Shown piece by piece: positions 12,157 through 22,565 of a DNA stretch of 64,000 nucleotides (position 1 is the first letter of the stretch; each line of letters opens with the position of its first letter). Origin of the DNA: Smittia aterrima (lineage: Eukaryota; Arthropoda; Insecta; Diptera; Chironomidae). The DNA lies in contig CP093830.1 in NCBI GenBank assembly GCA_033063855.1, positions 19,902,854-19,966,853 on the forward strand, written 5' to 3'. The position numbers and the translations under genes were made by a program. Under the pieces are notes generated by a model. It was not told the DNA's origin and did not search any database. It worked only from the letters and a program-made list of their open reading frames with translations.

Positions 12157-13976
12157 ATGGCTTTTCAAGATGTTATGAATCGGGCCAACGCGGCGTTTCA
12201 AAGTGGAAAGACTAAGAACGTTGCCTTCCGACGTAAACAGCTCGAGGCATTGCTCCGGCTTTATGAAGATAACAGAGATGAAATGGCTGCAGTCCTTGCC
12301 GCTGATCTTCGAAGGCCGAAACAAGAAGCAATGATTCTTGAAGTTGACTTTCTCATCAACGACATTAACAACACATTGAACAATTTGGAGGAATGGGCTG
12401 CAGTTGAAAAACCAGCGAAAAGTCTTGTCAATGTTATGGATGAAGTTCTCATCTACAAAGATCCTTTCGGTGTCGTTCTTGTCATGGGCGCTTGGAATTA
12501 TCCGCTCCAGCTCTCTTTGGTTCCTTTTAGCGCTGCTATTGCCGGTGGCAACACTGTTGTCCTTAAGCCAAGTGAGATCTCGGCTAATTGCGCTAAATTC
12601 ATGAAAGACAAAATTCCACAATATCTCGACAATGTGAGTTCATTGTTTCATTGTTTATCAAGCTCTAATTGAGAAATTTATTAATATTTATTTAATAGGA
12701 ATGTTATCAAGTCGTGTGTGGTGGTGTGCCTGAAACAACTGAACTTCTGAAACACAAGTTCGATTATATCTTCTACACCGGAAGTGGACGCGTAGGTCAA
12801 ATTGTTTATGAAGCAGCAACAAAGCATTTAACGCCTGTCACACTTGAACTTGGTGGAAAGTCGCCGGTTTACGTTGACAATACTGTTGACATTGAAAAAG
12901 CGGTAAGAAGAATATTATGGGGAAAGTTCGTGAACGCAGGTCAGACTTGCATCGCTCCCGATTACGTTTTGTGTACCAAAGAAGTTCAAAAGAAGTTTGT
13001 GGATGAAGCGAAGATTGTGATGAAGGAATGGTATGGCGATGATGTTAAGGCGAGTCCTGATTTCAGTCGCATCGTCAACACTCCAAGCTTTCAGTAAGTT
13101 TTCATTATTCTTTCATGAGAAATTAAATTTTAATTCCTTTTCATCCAAAAGGCGACTTGTAAACCTTATGAGAAGTGGAACAGCTGCAATTGGTGGAAGG
13201 AGTGACAGCAGTGAGCGGTTCATCGAGCCAACAATCCTAATTGATGTTAAGCCAACAGATCCAGTAATGGTTGAAGAGATTTTTGGACCGATCTTGCCAA
13301 TCATGAACATCGAGAATGCATTTGATGCCATTAAGTTCATCAACTCACGGTGAGACACTAAAAGATATCCAAAGGAAATTTCGCTAAGATTTTCTTTCTC
13401 GTTTAGCGATAAACCATTGGCTCTCTACATCTTTTCGGAGAACGAGAAGGATCGTAACACAATCATTGCTAATACATCATCCGGAGGAGTTTGCTGCAAT
13501 GACACGATTATGCATCTTGCTGGTTAGACTCTCAAATCTTTTCGTTAAGTAATTTCTTTAAAAATTAAATTCTCTTCTCAACAGTCGACACGATTCCTTT
13601 CGGCGGAGTTGGTCCGAGTGGAATGGGTCAATATCACGGCAAGTTCACCTTCGATACCTTCGTTCATAAGCGAGCATGTTTGGTCAAAAAGATCGACACA
13701 ATCGGCGAGAAACTTTCAAAGTAAGAATTATCGAAAACAAGTTTTTAAATTTTTACTTTAACAATTTTTTCTTTTTTCTTAATTAGCGCTCGCTATCCTC
13801 CTTACACTGACGGCAAGATAAGCTACCTGTCGTTCCTCACGAAGAAGCGCAAAGGCTTTTCCATCCCTTACTTTACCCATTTCCTCCTCTTCGGTCTAGG
13901 CATCGCCTCGACAGTTTTCGTTCAACAGCTGTTGCCAGAAGTATTGAAAACTAAGAAATTTAAACTTTTTAAATAA
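12157..13976 (+). CDS. Aldh-III: Fatty aldehyde dehydrogenase, ALDH3 family, membrane-anchored
   Basis: A 503-residue NAD(P)+-dependent aldehyde dehydrogenase that oxidises medium- and long-chain aliphatic aldehydes to fatty acids. Six exons: 12157-12633, 12699-13093, 13152-13349, 13407-13522, 13585-13720, 13787-13976; introns are 57-66 nt and phases agree throughout. Landmarks: GAWNYPLQLSLVP and NTVVLKPSE of the cofactor fold, FYTGSGRVGQ, the general base in LELGGKSP (Glu209), the nucleophile in GQTCIAPDY (Cys243), EEIFGPILPI, and PFGGVGPSGMGQYHGK. Catalytic residue numbers match those known for ALDH3 enzymes, which supports the chosen ATG. The C-terminus ends with a hydrophobic segment (FLLFGLGIASTVFVQQLLP) and a lysine-rich end, the tail anchor that places ALDH3A2-type enzymes in the ER or peroxisomal membrane. 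It is intact, with no oddities. Confidence 0.96.
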
Positions 13977-15013
13977 TTTTCTTACATTCTTTAATTTTCA
14001 TTACATTTCTACCAAACATTGCTGCAGAGAACTGATTAGAATTGAAACTGATCTTATGTTGTTATGTGTTGTTGGATGAGAGATCGTAACTAGGTGTGCT
14101 ATGATGGCGAGGATGCTTGTCATAAGCTTTTCTTCTTCTTCTTCTCTGTCGCTAACTTTCCTTCTTCACCAAAAAATAAAATCATCAGTCAAATGATATT
14201 AGCCAGCCAATATGATTAACACTACAAAGCGACGAGCGATTCTAATAAATTTTTATGAAACCAAAGCTCCCTCGTTTTTATTTTTAGAAAAAAATTCTTT
14301 TCAGATATTTTATTGAACATTTTTTTTAGGTCAAATCCCGCCCCTGTTGCTCCCTGACCAGACAATAGCTCACACATGAATCTTTCAATGAACATTAAAT
14401 CGATTTTGTGAATTTCTTATTTTAATTGAAATAGCCAACGGAGTCCTTCATATAATTAATAAGTGCTTCTACCCTTCCGATCGAATGTCGCAACATTGCA
14501 ATTAAATCGATCATTTTACATTTGATTAATCATTAACGACCAGTTTCTAACTGCGCTTTAACATGTATTTAGTTGTCGAGAACGTCGAAGGCAAAGCCAA
14601 TTTGTCTCCAATGCTAATCCAGTGAGAAAATTGATACAAATCACCACTGGGACGAGTCGTCGTCAGTGAACATGAACAAACGTTGCCGCTTATCATTGAG
14701 GACTGTCGATATGTCGCTCAATGCTTAATTAAATTGTAAACACCCGAAAGGTATTCGAATGAACAGCTTATCAGTTGTTCTGCAACAATTTCCCTAGAGA
14801 GAGCTCGAGGGTCTCGTACCGACGACTCGACACACGGATCAAGCTGATTGCTTTGTCATTTATCAGGATTTTCAAACGTCATTCGTTGTCGTTACCATCT
14901 GCGCAAATCGTGTCAGACTAAACAATGTGATGAAATTTCTCTTCTGTTGACTGTTTTCTATTTCAGTTGACTTCAGACTCTCGAATGAACTGCAATGATT
15001 TAGAGGAAACGAA
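13977..15013. other. Intergenic DNA between ALDH3 and the ACE-like gene
   Basis: It holds an AATAAA near 14173 for ALDH3 and presumably the promoter of the ACE-like gene. No open frame of note and no RNA gene recognised. Confidence 0.5.
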
Positions 15014-17213
15014 ATGTGGCTAAAGGTTCTTTTAGGTTTGAGTTTATTGTGGATGACGGTTCATTGTGAGGTTGACGAGATAACTAAATTATTTGAAGCT
15101 TTGAATGATGAAGTGTTGAGTGTCAATCGCCAAACAGCAGCATTAGCATGGGACGCCAAGTGAGTTCATTACTGAGCACATGTTGACTTAATAAGAATTT
15201 TCCTTTTGAAAGCTTCGACTCATCAAATGCCAAAACTTCGATTGAAATTAAAAAGTTCGCAGACGATAAGCGAACATGGATTTTAATTAAATGTAGCGAA
15301 CTGAAGAAGCTTTCGGCGAACTTTCAAGAACATCAGCAAAGGGTCTACGACCTTCTGTGCAGCGGGCCGAGATTCACGCGCTATCAGCAAAAGTAAAAAA
15401 GATTTACAACTTTGAGTTATTGATTCGATGTTTCAAGTGATTTTCTGCTAGGCAACTAATTGACTCATCGGATCAAATCGAGAAGATTTACGTGTCGACT
15501 CGTCTCTGCATTCCGAAGCGTTTGAACATATGCCGTGAACCTGAAAAGCTTTGGACTTCGACTTTTGTAAAATTCGAAGACGAGCTCTATGAAGTGACAT
15601 TCGATCCGGAAGTTTCACTCGAGACTGTGTCGCAGCATGTCGTTGACGACTTGAAATGCTTGACAGGTGAACCAGATTTAGAGAAATTAATGGCAAACGG
15701 TAATCAATTTAAAGTCTTCACGGATCATTTGCTGTTCAACTGAATTGTTTTCCCATTTTCACTCAGATTTCTCTGCAATCTCTCACGAGGTCGAAGAGTG
15801 CAAGAGACGGAAGAACGAAATTCAATTTTGGATTTGGGAGTCATGGAGAGTTGCGGTTGGACCGAAAATCAAAGAAATTTACCCCCACTTGGTCAACGTA
15901 ATGAATGCTGGAGCGAGGAAAAACAATTTTAAAGACATCGGAGATTTGTGGAATCATCAACTCGAGCTTGAAGAGGATGTGGAAGCTTTAATGCAGAAGT
16001 TAATGAAGGAGATTCAACCACTTTACAACATGTTGCATGCTTTTGTCAAATCCGTTCTCGTTGATGAACTTCAAATGAAAGAAAGGAGAAACATTCCCGC
16101 TCACATTCTTGGATGGAACGCTAACTGGCAACACATTTTCACGGAGCTAATCGAGCCAAAGTTCTTTAAATCGAAATGGAATATTGACGAAGCAATTGAC
16201 AAAGCAAACTGGAATCCAACGCAAATGATTAAACGAGTTGAAGACTTTTATACGTCGACAGGTTTAAATCGAATGACAAATTCTTTCTGGAACAAAAGCT
16301 TGATCGGTGAGTCGAACAACGAAAGTTGTCATGGAACTGCTGCGGACATGATCGAACCTGATGACTTTCGGATGGTCGCTTGTGGAAGTAAGAACTTGTA
16401 TGACTTTTATGTCATCGTTCATGAGCTCGGACACATTGAGCAGTACATGTTGACTCAAAATCAAGCCGCTGTCTTCCGAGCTGGTAATTCAATCGTTCAA
16501 GAGACAATTGGCGATGCGATTTTCCTGGGAATGACGACACCAATGCATTTAAATCGATTGCGATTGATTGATGACGAGAAACTTTATCCGTCCAAGGAAA
16601 ACGACTTTGACCTGCGGCAACTAATGATGATGGCGTTTATGAAACTTCCTGAAATCCCCTTCGGCTTTGTATTTGAGAAATTCCGCTACGATTTGTTTGC
16701 CGAGCGAGTGAGTTTCGAGAAATCGAATGATTACTTCTGGGAGTTGACTAAGGAATACCAAAGGATTGAGCCACCGAATGCAGGAATGAATCGCAAGACA
16801 ATGTTCGATGCTGCTGCAAAGTTTCATCTCGCCGCTAATGTTCCCTACGCTCGTTACTTCTTCGCAAATATTCTTCAATATCAAGTGTTTCGAGCTCTTT
16901 GTCAAAAGACTTTCTTCGGCCGATTGGACTCGAATCAAACGCTTCCCTTGCCACTTCATAAATGCGATATTTACGGATCGAAACGAGCTGGAAGTCTTTT
17001 GAAGTGAGAAGCTTTCTGTGTTTTGAGTTTTAAATATTTCTTGTTAAATTTTTCAGAAGAGCTTTAACACCTGGAAGCTTCGTTTCGTTGAAGGAAGTCT
17101 TGAAGACATTGACAGGAGACGATGAGATTTCAACTGACGCATTGAAGGAATATTACGAACCGCTAATGAAGTGGCTTCAATCTTATCTGATTAACAATAA
17201 CATTGATTATTGA
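15014..17213 (+). CDS. Secreted angiotensin-converting-enzyme-like dipeptidyl carboxypeptidase (M2)
   Basis: A 655-residue single-domain peptidase M2, the Ance family of insects, which removes C-terminal dipeptides from peptides in haemolymph, gut or reproductive fluid. Exons: 15014-15159, 15213-15392, 15452-15699, 15767-17003, 17057-17213. A signal peptide (MWLKVLLGLSLLWMTVHC) opens the protein. No C-terminal membrane anchor is seen, so it should be soluble. Zinc ligands are the HELGH motif (residues 410-414; HEMGH in mammals) and Glu in ETIGD (437). The tight-turn residues of the active site also look kept (KFH...VPYARY), so it is probably catalytic, unlike several decayed insect Ance paralogues. 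Oddities: the HExxH-to-Glu spacing is one residue shorter than in mammalian testis ACE, and the usual CHASAWDFY stretch reads CHGTAADMI, which suggests altered subsite specificity. AATAAA lies near 17273. Which Ance paralogue this is cannot be told from the sequence alone. Confidence 0.95.
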
Positions 17214-17450
17214 AGAGATTTCATGAAACTTTATAAAATTGTATTGTAATCAACTTATGGCCAGCCTTTGAAATAAATAAAAGTGTCAAATATTTCTCTC
17301 TATCAATTATCCAAAAGCAATTACCCAAAGTTTGCTTTAAATCGAGACATTGAATGTTTGTTGGTTGTAAATATAAATTTATTTTATCATTTTCTCTTTT
17401 TGATGGGAAAATAATTAGAGTGAAAATTTATGAGGGAAAACCATTAAAAG

Positions 17451-19199
17451 TTAGTCCATTTCGTCCATGAGATAACTCATTTCTTCCTCGAAATCAAAAG
17501 GTTCGTCGTCCTCCCAATCAAAATCTTCCACGTAATATTCCATTCCTTCTATTTCTCCCAATCGATCTTCGATTCCATTTAGTTTTTCCTTTAGATCAAT
17601 GATAAATGGAATAGGAATAGAGGAAGATGGAAATGTAGTATAAGGAATCCATGATGGTTCATTTTCAAAATGTTGTATGATAGTTTCATAACAGTGAATC
17701 GGAAAATTTGAGTCATGAGCGAATGTTCGAATATTTTCGTCGTCATCAAAGACCTCGAATCGCTGAAGTTTTCTACAGTTTCGAGCCATCATTTCGAGAA
17801 TTGTTGTTGTTGGTTTGAATGATCTGCCAAGATACAAATATTTGAGATTGTCCAAGCTTGTTGTAATTGTGTTGATGACTTCGTAAGTGAGTTCAGTTGA
17901 TGTATTCCCGACAATCAGCTTTTCAATCGAAGGATTATTGACACAGAAACTTTGCAATTGATTTGCATCGCCGACGGACTCAATGCGGAATGTTCTTAGA
18001 GACGGTATCGTCACTGCTGGTGTATCGCTTTCAAGGAATTGAACCTGAAGATCTTGCAAGTTTCCGCAGTTTTGAGACATAAGGATCAACAATTCGTTGA
18101 ATTGGTATTGTCCACTTTGAATAACAAGTTTTTCAATCGATGGATAAACTTTAAGCAATCCTTTGGCGGCGTTCAAATGTAGACAGCCACGAATCACGAG
18201 TGTTTTCAAATAATTATTTGGAGCAATTTGATAGAATGCTTGATCACATGGCAGAAAGCAGCCCCAAAAGCTCAAGTCTGTAATCTTAGACTTCAGTACA
18301 AGACATTTGAAAAAAGAGGAAACGGAATTAAACATTTTATGAAATTCCAGACGTTGAAGTGATTTGCTGTTTTCAAGAAAAGATGAAAAAGCCTCGATAA
18401 ATCTTTCACGATTTTCGTCAAGATAGAAGTTCACAAAGAGTCTGGTAATTTGAATTTGTTGATTCTTCCGGGTTATTTCCTCCAAATCAATGTAGAACTC
18501 GCATTCACATACCCACACAAAAAATGACTGCAAATTGGTTTGCTTCTCCATGAACTCTTTGAAGGAAATAGCATTTTCCTTTTCATAGTTTACTTCTACA
18601 ATCTTCAAATGACTAACTTGTGTATTTTTCAGAATACTCAGAAGTCCCCAACCACAATCGATAAGACTCAGAACTTTGATTGTAGCTAAAGTGCATGGCG
18701 ATACGTCACCATCGTTATCTATTAAAGAAAGTTGAATTTGAAGATAGTCGAGCTGCTTCGTTGAGTTTAAGATGCCGGTGAGAAGTCGATCGGTGATTCT
18801 AACTTTGACAAATTTGAGAACTCGAATGTTGATTGCAAATGACTTCACAATATTTGCCATTCTCTCATCAAATACAAATCCTCCGATTAACATTTTTGAA
18901 TATTTACGAGAACGATGATACTCGATCAAGATCTCGTTCTCATTTTCCACTACGCCCAAAATTTCCAATTAATAATGGCTCATTGCTTTGAATGAATTTC
19001 CAATGATTCTGTCCCACCTATTGATAATTGAAATTTCAAAGTTTAAAGAATGATCAAGAATTATTATAAGAAAACTTTCTTACTCCTTGCAAACTGATGA
19101 ACAAGTTTCCAGTGTAAAGCCATCAAAATATTGAAATATTTCCAACAAAATATCTTCTCCCGAAGCTGTGATTAAAGTTGTTTCGTTTTCCTGGCTCAT
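17451..19199 (-). pseudogene. F-box/leucine-rich-repeat protein gene with an in-frame stop
   Basis: Exon 19199-19084 encodes a clear F-box (EDILLEIFQYFDGFTLETC then SVCKEW across a 66-nt intron), the Skp1-binding part of SCF ubiquitin ligases. Exon 19017-17451 should continue in frame into about 505 residues of irregular leucine-rich repeats (for example LDYLQIQLSLIDNDG, LKTLVIRGCLHLNAAKG, SIEKLVIQSGQYQF, LKYLYLGRSF), normally the substrate-binding arm, and an acidic tail. The two exons total 1683 nt, a multiple of three. But codon 55 is TAA (18971-18969), directly after KAMSHY, so the F-box and repeats cannot be made as one protein as written. The long intact repeat frame argues for a very recent null allele, a base error, or a missed splice variant rather than old decay. 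The domain call is firm; the pseudogene status is provisional. Confidence 0.7.
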
Positions 19200-19431
19200 G
19201 ATGTGAGAGTTATCACTTTGAATGTTTAATTGTAACTGATCTTGGAGAATATTTTAGTTTCGAGCTTCCGTTTGTTGTTTCTACGAGTGGAAAGAAACTG
19301 CGCTAGACGCTGTAAATTTCTCCGTAAAACATAAAGAAAGTCTCCTGTCAAGTTCAAGAAAAAAGAGAACATCTTTTAAAAACATTTCATTCCTTGATTC
19401 ACCTAAAAAAATTGGTAAAAATTAATGTCTC

Positions 19432-19435
19432 AAAA
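19432..19435 (-). terminator. RNA polymerase III T-tract after tRNA-Asn
   Basis: On the minus strand, TTTT follows the tRNA 3' end by three bases, as expected for Pol III termination. Confidence 0.75.
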
Positions 19436-19438
19436 TAA

Positions 19439-19525
19439 CGTCCCTAGGTGGACTCGAACCACCAACCTTTCGGTTACCTGTTAGAAATAACAGCCGAACG
19501 CGCTAACCAATTGCGCCATAGAGAC
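19439..19525 (-). tRNA. tRNA-Asn (anticodon GTT) with an apparent 13-nt intron
   Basis: The minus strand folds as a complete cloverleaf: acceptor GTCTCTA/TAGGGAC, A box TGGCGCAATTGG, D stem GCGC/GCGC, anticodon stem TTCGG/CCGAA, T arm with B box GGTTCGAGTCC, discriminator G. Body sequence matches the conserved eukaryotic tRNA-Asn. Length is 87 nt instead of the standard 74. The extra 13 nt (TTTCTAACAGGTA, plus-strand 19475-19487) fall between anticodon-loop positions 37 and 38, the canonical place for nuclear tRNA introns. Removing them restores the seven-base loop CTGTTAA. The intron contains TAACAG, fully complementary to CTGTTA of the anticodon loop, giving a six-pair anticodon-intron helix. 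Exact cut points are ambiguous by two bases because of sequence identity at the ends. Confidence 0.93.
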
Positions 19526-19760
19526 TTGTTGCAGACTGATTGCTAATTTGTAATTATAAGCTGCAATGAGATTTCTTATCAAGTTATTACAAAATTGCAA
19601 TCCTGAAAAATAAATTATTTCGCTTTCAATAAAAACACGTTGAATTCATTTATTTCAAGAACCTCCTAGAGGAGAATAAATAGTTTTCATTTCAATTTAT
19701 TTCAGTTTGAGTTCAAAAATCTCTAACAAAGTTAAGCTTGATAACATTTGGGAACACAAG

Positions 19761-20819
19761 TCAGTGACGCTCGTTTTGATGAATGCATCTCATGTGCCGG
19801 TTCAAATTGGCTTTACTCAACGTTCTGCTGCATGATGAACATGAAACCTTCAAATGATTCTTCATGTGATGTCTCAACAAAGTTTTGTTTTTAAAAAATT
19901 TCTGACACAAATCGCATTGAACTTGATCGATCTTGTGGTTTCTGCTCTTATGAATGTTTAGATCATTCTGTTGGTAGTAAACTTTATCACAAGAATCGCA
20001 TTCAAATCTTGCAGTGGTCGAATGGTTTTCAATGTGACTTCGAAGACTACGCTGAGCAAACAAGTGATGGCAAATTGGGCAATGAAATTTGAAATGAGTT
20101 TGCAAGTGTTGTCGGAGTTGATCCTTAGTTTTCGTTGTTTTTCCACAAAAATCGCAATGATATTTGAGTTTGCTATGAAAGCTCTTTTCGTGACATTTTA
20201 ATCCGCGTTTAGTTGCAAATGAATGAATGCAAGTTCTGCATTCAAACTTAGTTTCTGGCTTCGTTGCGTAGTCTCCATGTCGATTATTCTGTTGATGATT
20301 TCTCAAATGCGGCTTTAGAGAGAATTTTTGACCGCAAGTTGAGCATAAAAATTTCTTGACGTGAATTTGAAAATGTCTTTTCAGATTAACTTTGTTTGAA
20401 GTTTTATAATCACATTTAGAGCACAGCCAATTTGATTCCTTGCGATGACCTTGAGAGATATGAGTAGATTTGCAGTTGCTGCACTTGAATTTGAGTTCGC
20501 AGAAGCCACATTTGATGATCTTATCACATTCGCTGATAAAACAGCAACTTTCACACTTCTCAAGAGTTTTACAAACTTTTAAATGTTTTTCTAATTCTCT
20601 AGTCCGCTTGCCTGCAAATCCACATTTGCCACAAGCAAAATAAGATTTAAACAACTCTGGAGGACTTTTCCATGTTTTATCGAACTTCCGCACAACAATT
20701 TTCACTTCTTTCACTTCAGGCTCATCTTCAGTCTCTGGAGCTTCTGGCAAATAACAAACGTAGTGAACTTCTGGCTCGTGCTTGATATTATCGACAATTT
20801 CTTGAGAATATTCTTCCAT
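19761..20819 (-). CDS. C2H2 zinc-finger protein, array copy 1 (C-terminally truncated)
   Basis: A 352-residue presumed nuclear DNA-binding protein. The acidic N-terminus (MEEYSQEIVDNIKHEPEVHY) has no ZAD cysteine module. A Cys-rich segment of atypical fingers (FACGKCGFAG, KCESCCFISECD, FKCSNCKSTH) follows, then a run of classical C2H2 fingers (WLCSKCDYKT, FLCSTCGQKF, FECRTCIHSF, YHCDFCGKTT, FHCPICHHLF, FECDSCDKVY, VQCDLCQKFF). It ends early at NRHMRCIHQNERH. Compared with copy 3, one base is missing near 19788-19791, which shifts the frame and removes the last two fingers. Start chosen as the Met shared by all four copies. It may still work as a shorter protein. Targets are unknown. Confidence 0.87.
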   Translation of the reverse strand: MEEYSQEIVDNIKHEPEVHYVCYLPEAPETEDEPEVKEVKIVVRKFDKTWKSPPELFKSYFACGKCGFAGKRTRELEKHLKVCKTLEKCESCCFISECDKIIKCGFCELKFKCSNCKSTHISQGHRKESNWLCSKCDYKTSNKVNLKRHFQIHVKKFLCSTCGQKFSLKPHLRNHQQNNRHGDYATKPETKFECRTCIHSFATKRGLKCHEKSFHSKLKYHCDFCGKTTKTKDQLRQHLQTHFKFHCPICHHLFAQRSLRSHIENHSTTARFECDSCDKVYYQQNDLNIHKSRNHKIDQVQCDLCQKFFKNKTLLRHHMKNHLKVSCSSCSRTLSKANLNRHMRCIHQNERH

Positions 20820-21188
20820 CGCGTGCTCGAGATTTATCAGCTGATTGAACTGATCGAAAACTGAGTTTTCTACCTGAAAATGTTCCCTTTTTTGGGAGCA
20901 GCAAAGTTCTAAGTCAATAGAGGTGACTTAGCTTATTCTTACTTGATCCTGAAAATAAAATTTCTTAAGAAAATTAGTTGGTATCTGAAAATATTCAATG
21001 AAAAACTTTTCTTCTATTTTAATTCAATTTTATTTCAGTTTAAATTCATAATTTTCTTAGCACAGTTAAGATTGATGACATTTCATGTGAGATTTCATTT
21101 GCTCAATGTTTTCGTTTGATGATTGCAATGAATGCATTTGTAAATTTTCTTTCCGATGTGAATTCTCTTGTGTTCGTCAAGTTCTTTG
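20820..21188. other. Spacer between zinc-finger copies 1 and 2
   Basis: It holds the copy 1 leader with its inverted repeat (20909-20931) and, to the right, the decayed C-terminal codons and AATAAA-containing 3'UTR of copy 2. On the minus strand TTTTCAG followed a few bases later by GTAAGAATAAG suggests a tiny non-coding exon or competing splice sites; the main acceptor is TTTTCAG before GTAGAAAAC near 20875. Confidence 0.5.
20909..20931. repeat. Inverted repeat in copy 1 leader
   Basis: CTAAGTCA...TGACTTAG arms of 8 bp separated by 7 nt. The same element sits in the leader of all four array copies; here the spacer is longer. Confidence 0.8.
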
Positions 21189-22286
21189 TTACTCGAAAAC
21201 TTTTGATGGCAATAGTTGAACACAAGCCAGTGACGCTCGTTTTGATGAATGAACTTTCATGTGCTTGTTTAAATTGGCTTTACTCAACGTTCTGCTGCAT
21301 ATTTGGCATGAAATCATTAAATGATTGTACATGTGCCATCTCAGCAAGAACTTGTTCTGGAAAATCTTTTGACACAAATCGCATTGAACTTGATCGATCT
21401 TGTGTTTTCTGCTCTTATGAATGTTTAGATCATTCTGGTTGAAATAAACCTTTTCACAAGCATCGCATTTTAATCTTGCAGTGATCGAATGCTTCTCAAT
21501 ATGACTCTGAAGACTACGCTCAGCATACAATTGATGACAAACTGGACAAGAGATTTTCTGATGAATTTGCATGTGTTCTCGGAGTTCATCCTTAGTTTTC
21601 CGTGTTATTCCACAAAAATCGCAATGATGTATAAGTTTACTGTGAAAATACTTTTCGTGATGTCTTAATCCGATCTTAGTTGCAAACGAATGAATGCAAG
21701 TTCTGCACTCAAACTTAATTTCTGGCTCCGTTACAAAATGGCCATGACGATGCTGCTGTTGATGATTTTTTAATTGTTGCTTATGCGAGAATTTCTGCTC
21801 ACAAGTTTCGCATGAAAACTTCTTGACGTGAATCTGAAAATGTTTTTTCAGATTCTCTTTGTTTAAAGTTTTGTATTCACATTTGCTGCAAATCCAAGTA
21901 GAGTCCTTGCGATGAACTTGTAAAATGTGATTCGACTTGCAGTTGTTGCATTTGAATTGATGATCACAGAAGTAACATTCAATGAATTCACTCGATTTGC
22001 TCTTTAAGCAACAATTTTCGCATTTTTCAATTATTTTACAAACTTCTAAATGTTTCTTCCACTCTCCGGAATGCTTACTTGCGTATTCGCACTTCCCGCA
22101 AGCAAAAAAAGATTTAAACAACTCTGGAGGACTTTTCCATTTTTTATCGAATTTCCGCACAACAATTCTCACTTCTTTCACTTCAGGTTCATCTTCAGTC
22201 TCTGGAGCTTCTGGCAGATAACAAAAGTAGTGAACTTCTGGCTCGTGCTTGATATTATCGACGATTTCTTGAGAATATTCTTCCAT
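21189..22286 (-). CDS. C2H2 zinc-finger protein, array copy 2 (C-terminally truncated)
   Basis: A 365-residue paralogue of copy 1 with the same acidic N-terminus and finger order (FACGKCEYAS, WICSKCEYKT, FSCETCEQKF, FECRTCIHSF, HHCDFCGITR, ISCPVCHQLY, LKCDACEKVY, VQCDLCQKIF, ISCQICSRTL). The frame could be read further upstream to 22355 through VENSVFDQFNQ, but the matching leader of copy 4 has an extra base that breaks that frame, so the shared Met at 22286 is preferred. The protein ends ACVQLLPSKVFE. Relative to copy 3 there is a net 2-nt loss near 21211-21222, and a further 1-nt loss near 21100 in what would have been the last finger. Sequence below the stop still encodes recognisable finger codons, so truncation is recent. 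Confidence 0.87.
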   Translation of the reverse strand: MEEYSQEIVDNIKHEPEVHYFCYLPEAPETEDEPEVKEVRIVVRKFDKKWKSPPELFKSFFACGKCEYASKHSGEWKKHLEVCKIIEKCENCCLKSKSSEFIECYFCDHQFKCNNCKSNHILQVHRKDSTWICSKCEYKTLNKENLKKHFQIHVKKFSCETCEQKFSHKQQLKNHQQQHRHGHFVTEPEIKFECRTCIHSFATKIGLRHHEKYFHSKLIHHCDFCGITRKTKDELREHMQIHQKISCPVCHQLYAERSLQSHIEKHSITARLKCDACEKVYFNQNDLNIHKSRKHKIDQVQCDLCQKIFQNKFLLRWHMYNHLMISCQICSRTLSKANLNKHMKVHSSKRASLACVQLLPSKVFE

Positions 22287-22375
22287 TGCTAACTCAAAAT
22301 TTATCAGCTGATTGAACTGATCGAAAACTGAGTTTTCTACCTGAAAATAGTTCATTTTTTTGCAGCAGCAAAAGT

Positions 22376-22393
22376 CTAAGTCAAGTGACTTAG
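22376..22393. repeat. Inverted repeat in copy 2 leader
   Basis: CTAAGTCAAGTGACTTAG: perfect 8-bp arms around AG, inside the putative short intron upstream of copy 2. Confidence 0.85.
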
Positions 22394-22565
22394 CTTATTC
22401 TTACATGTTTCCTGAAAATAAAATTTATTAAAAACCTTTATAGTAAAAGCTTTTCGTTTGTTAGAAAAATAAGTGGATATCATCTGAAAATATTCAATGA
22501 AAAACTTTTCTTCTATTTTAATTCAATTTTATTTCAGTTTTAATTCATAATTTTTTTTAGCACAG

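Noticed and set aside
12106..12621. 171-codon open frame on the minus strand
   Set aside because: It lies antisense to the first exon of ALDH3 with its well-conserved protein, and has no domain of its own.
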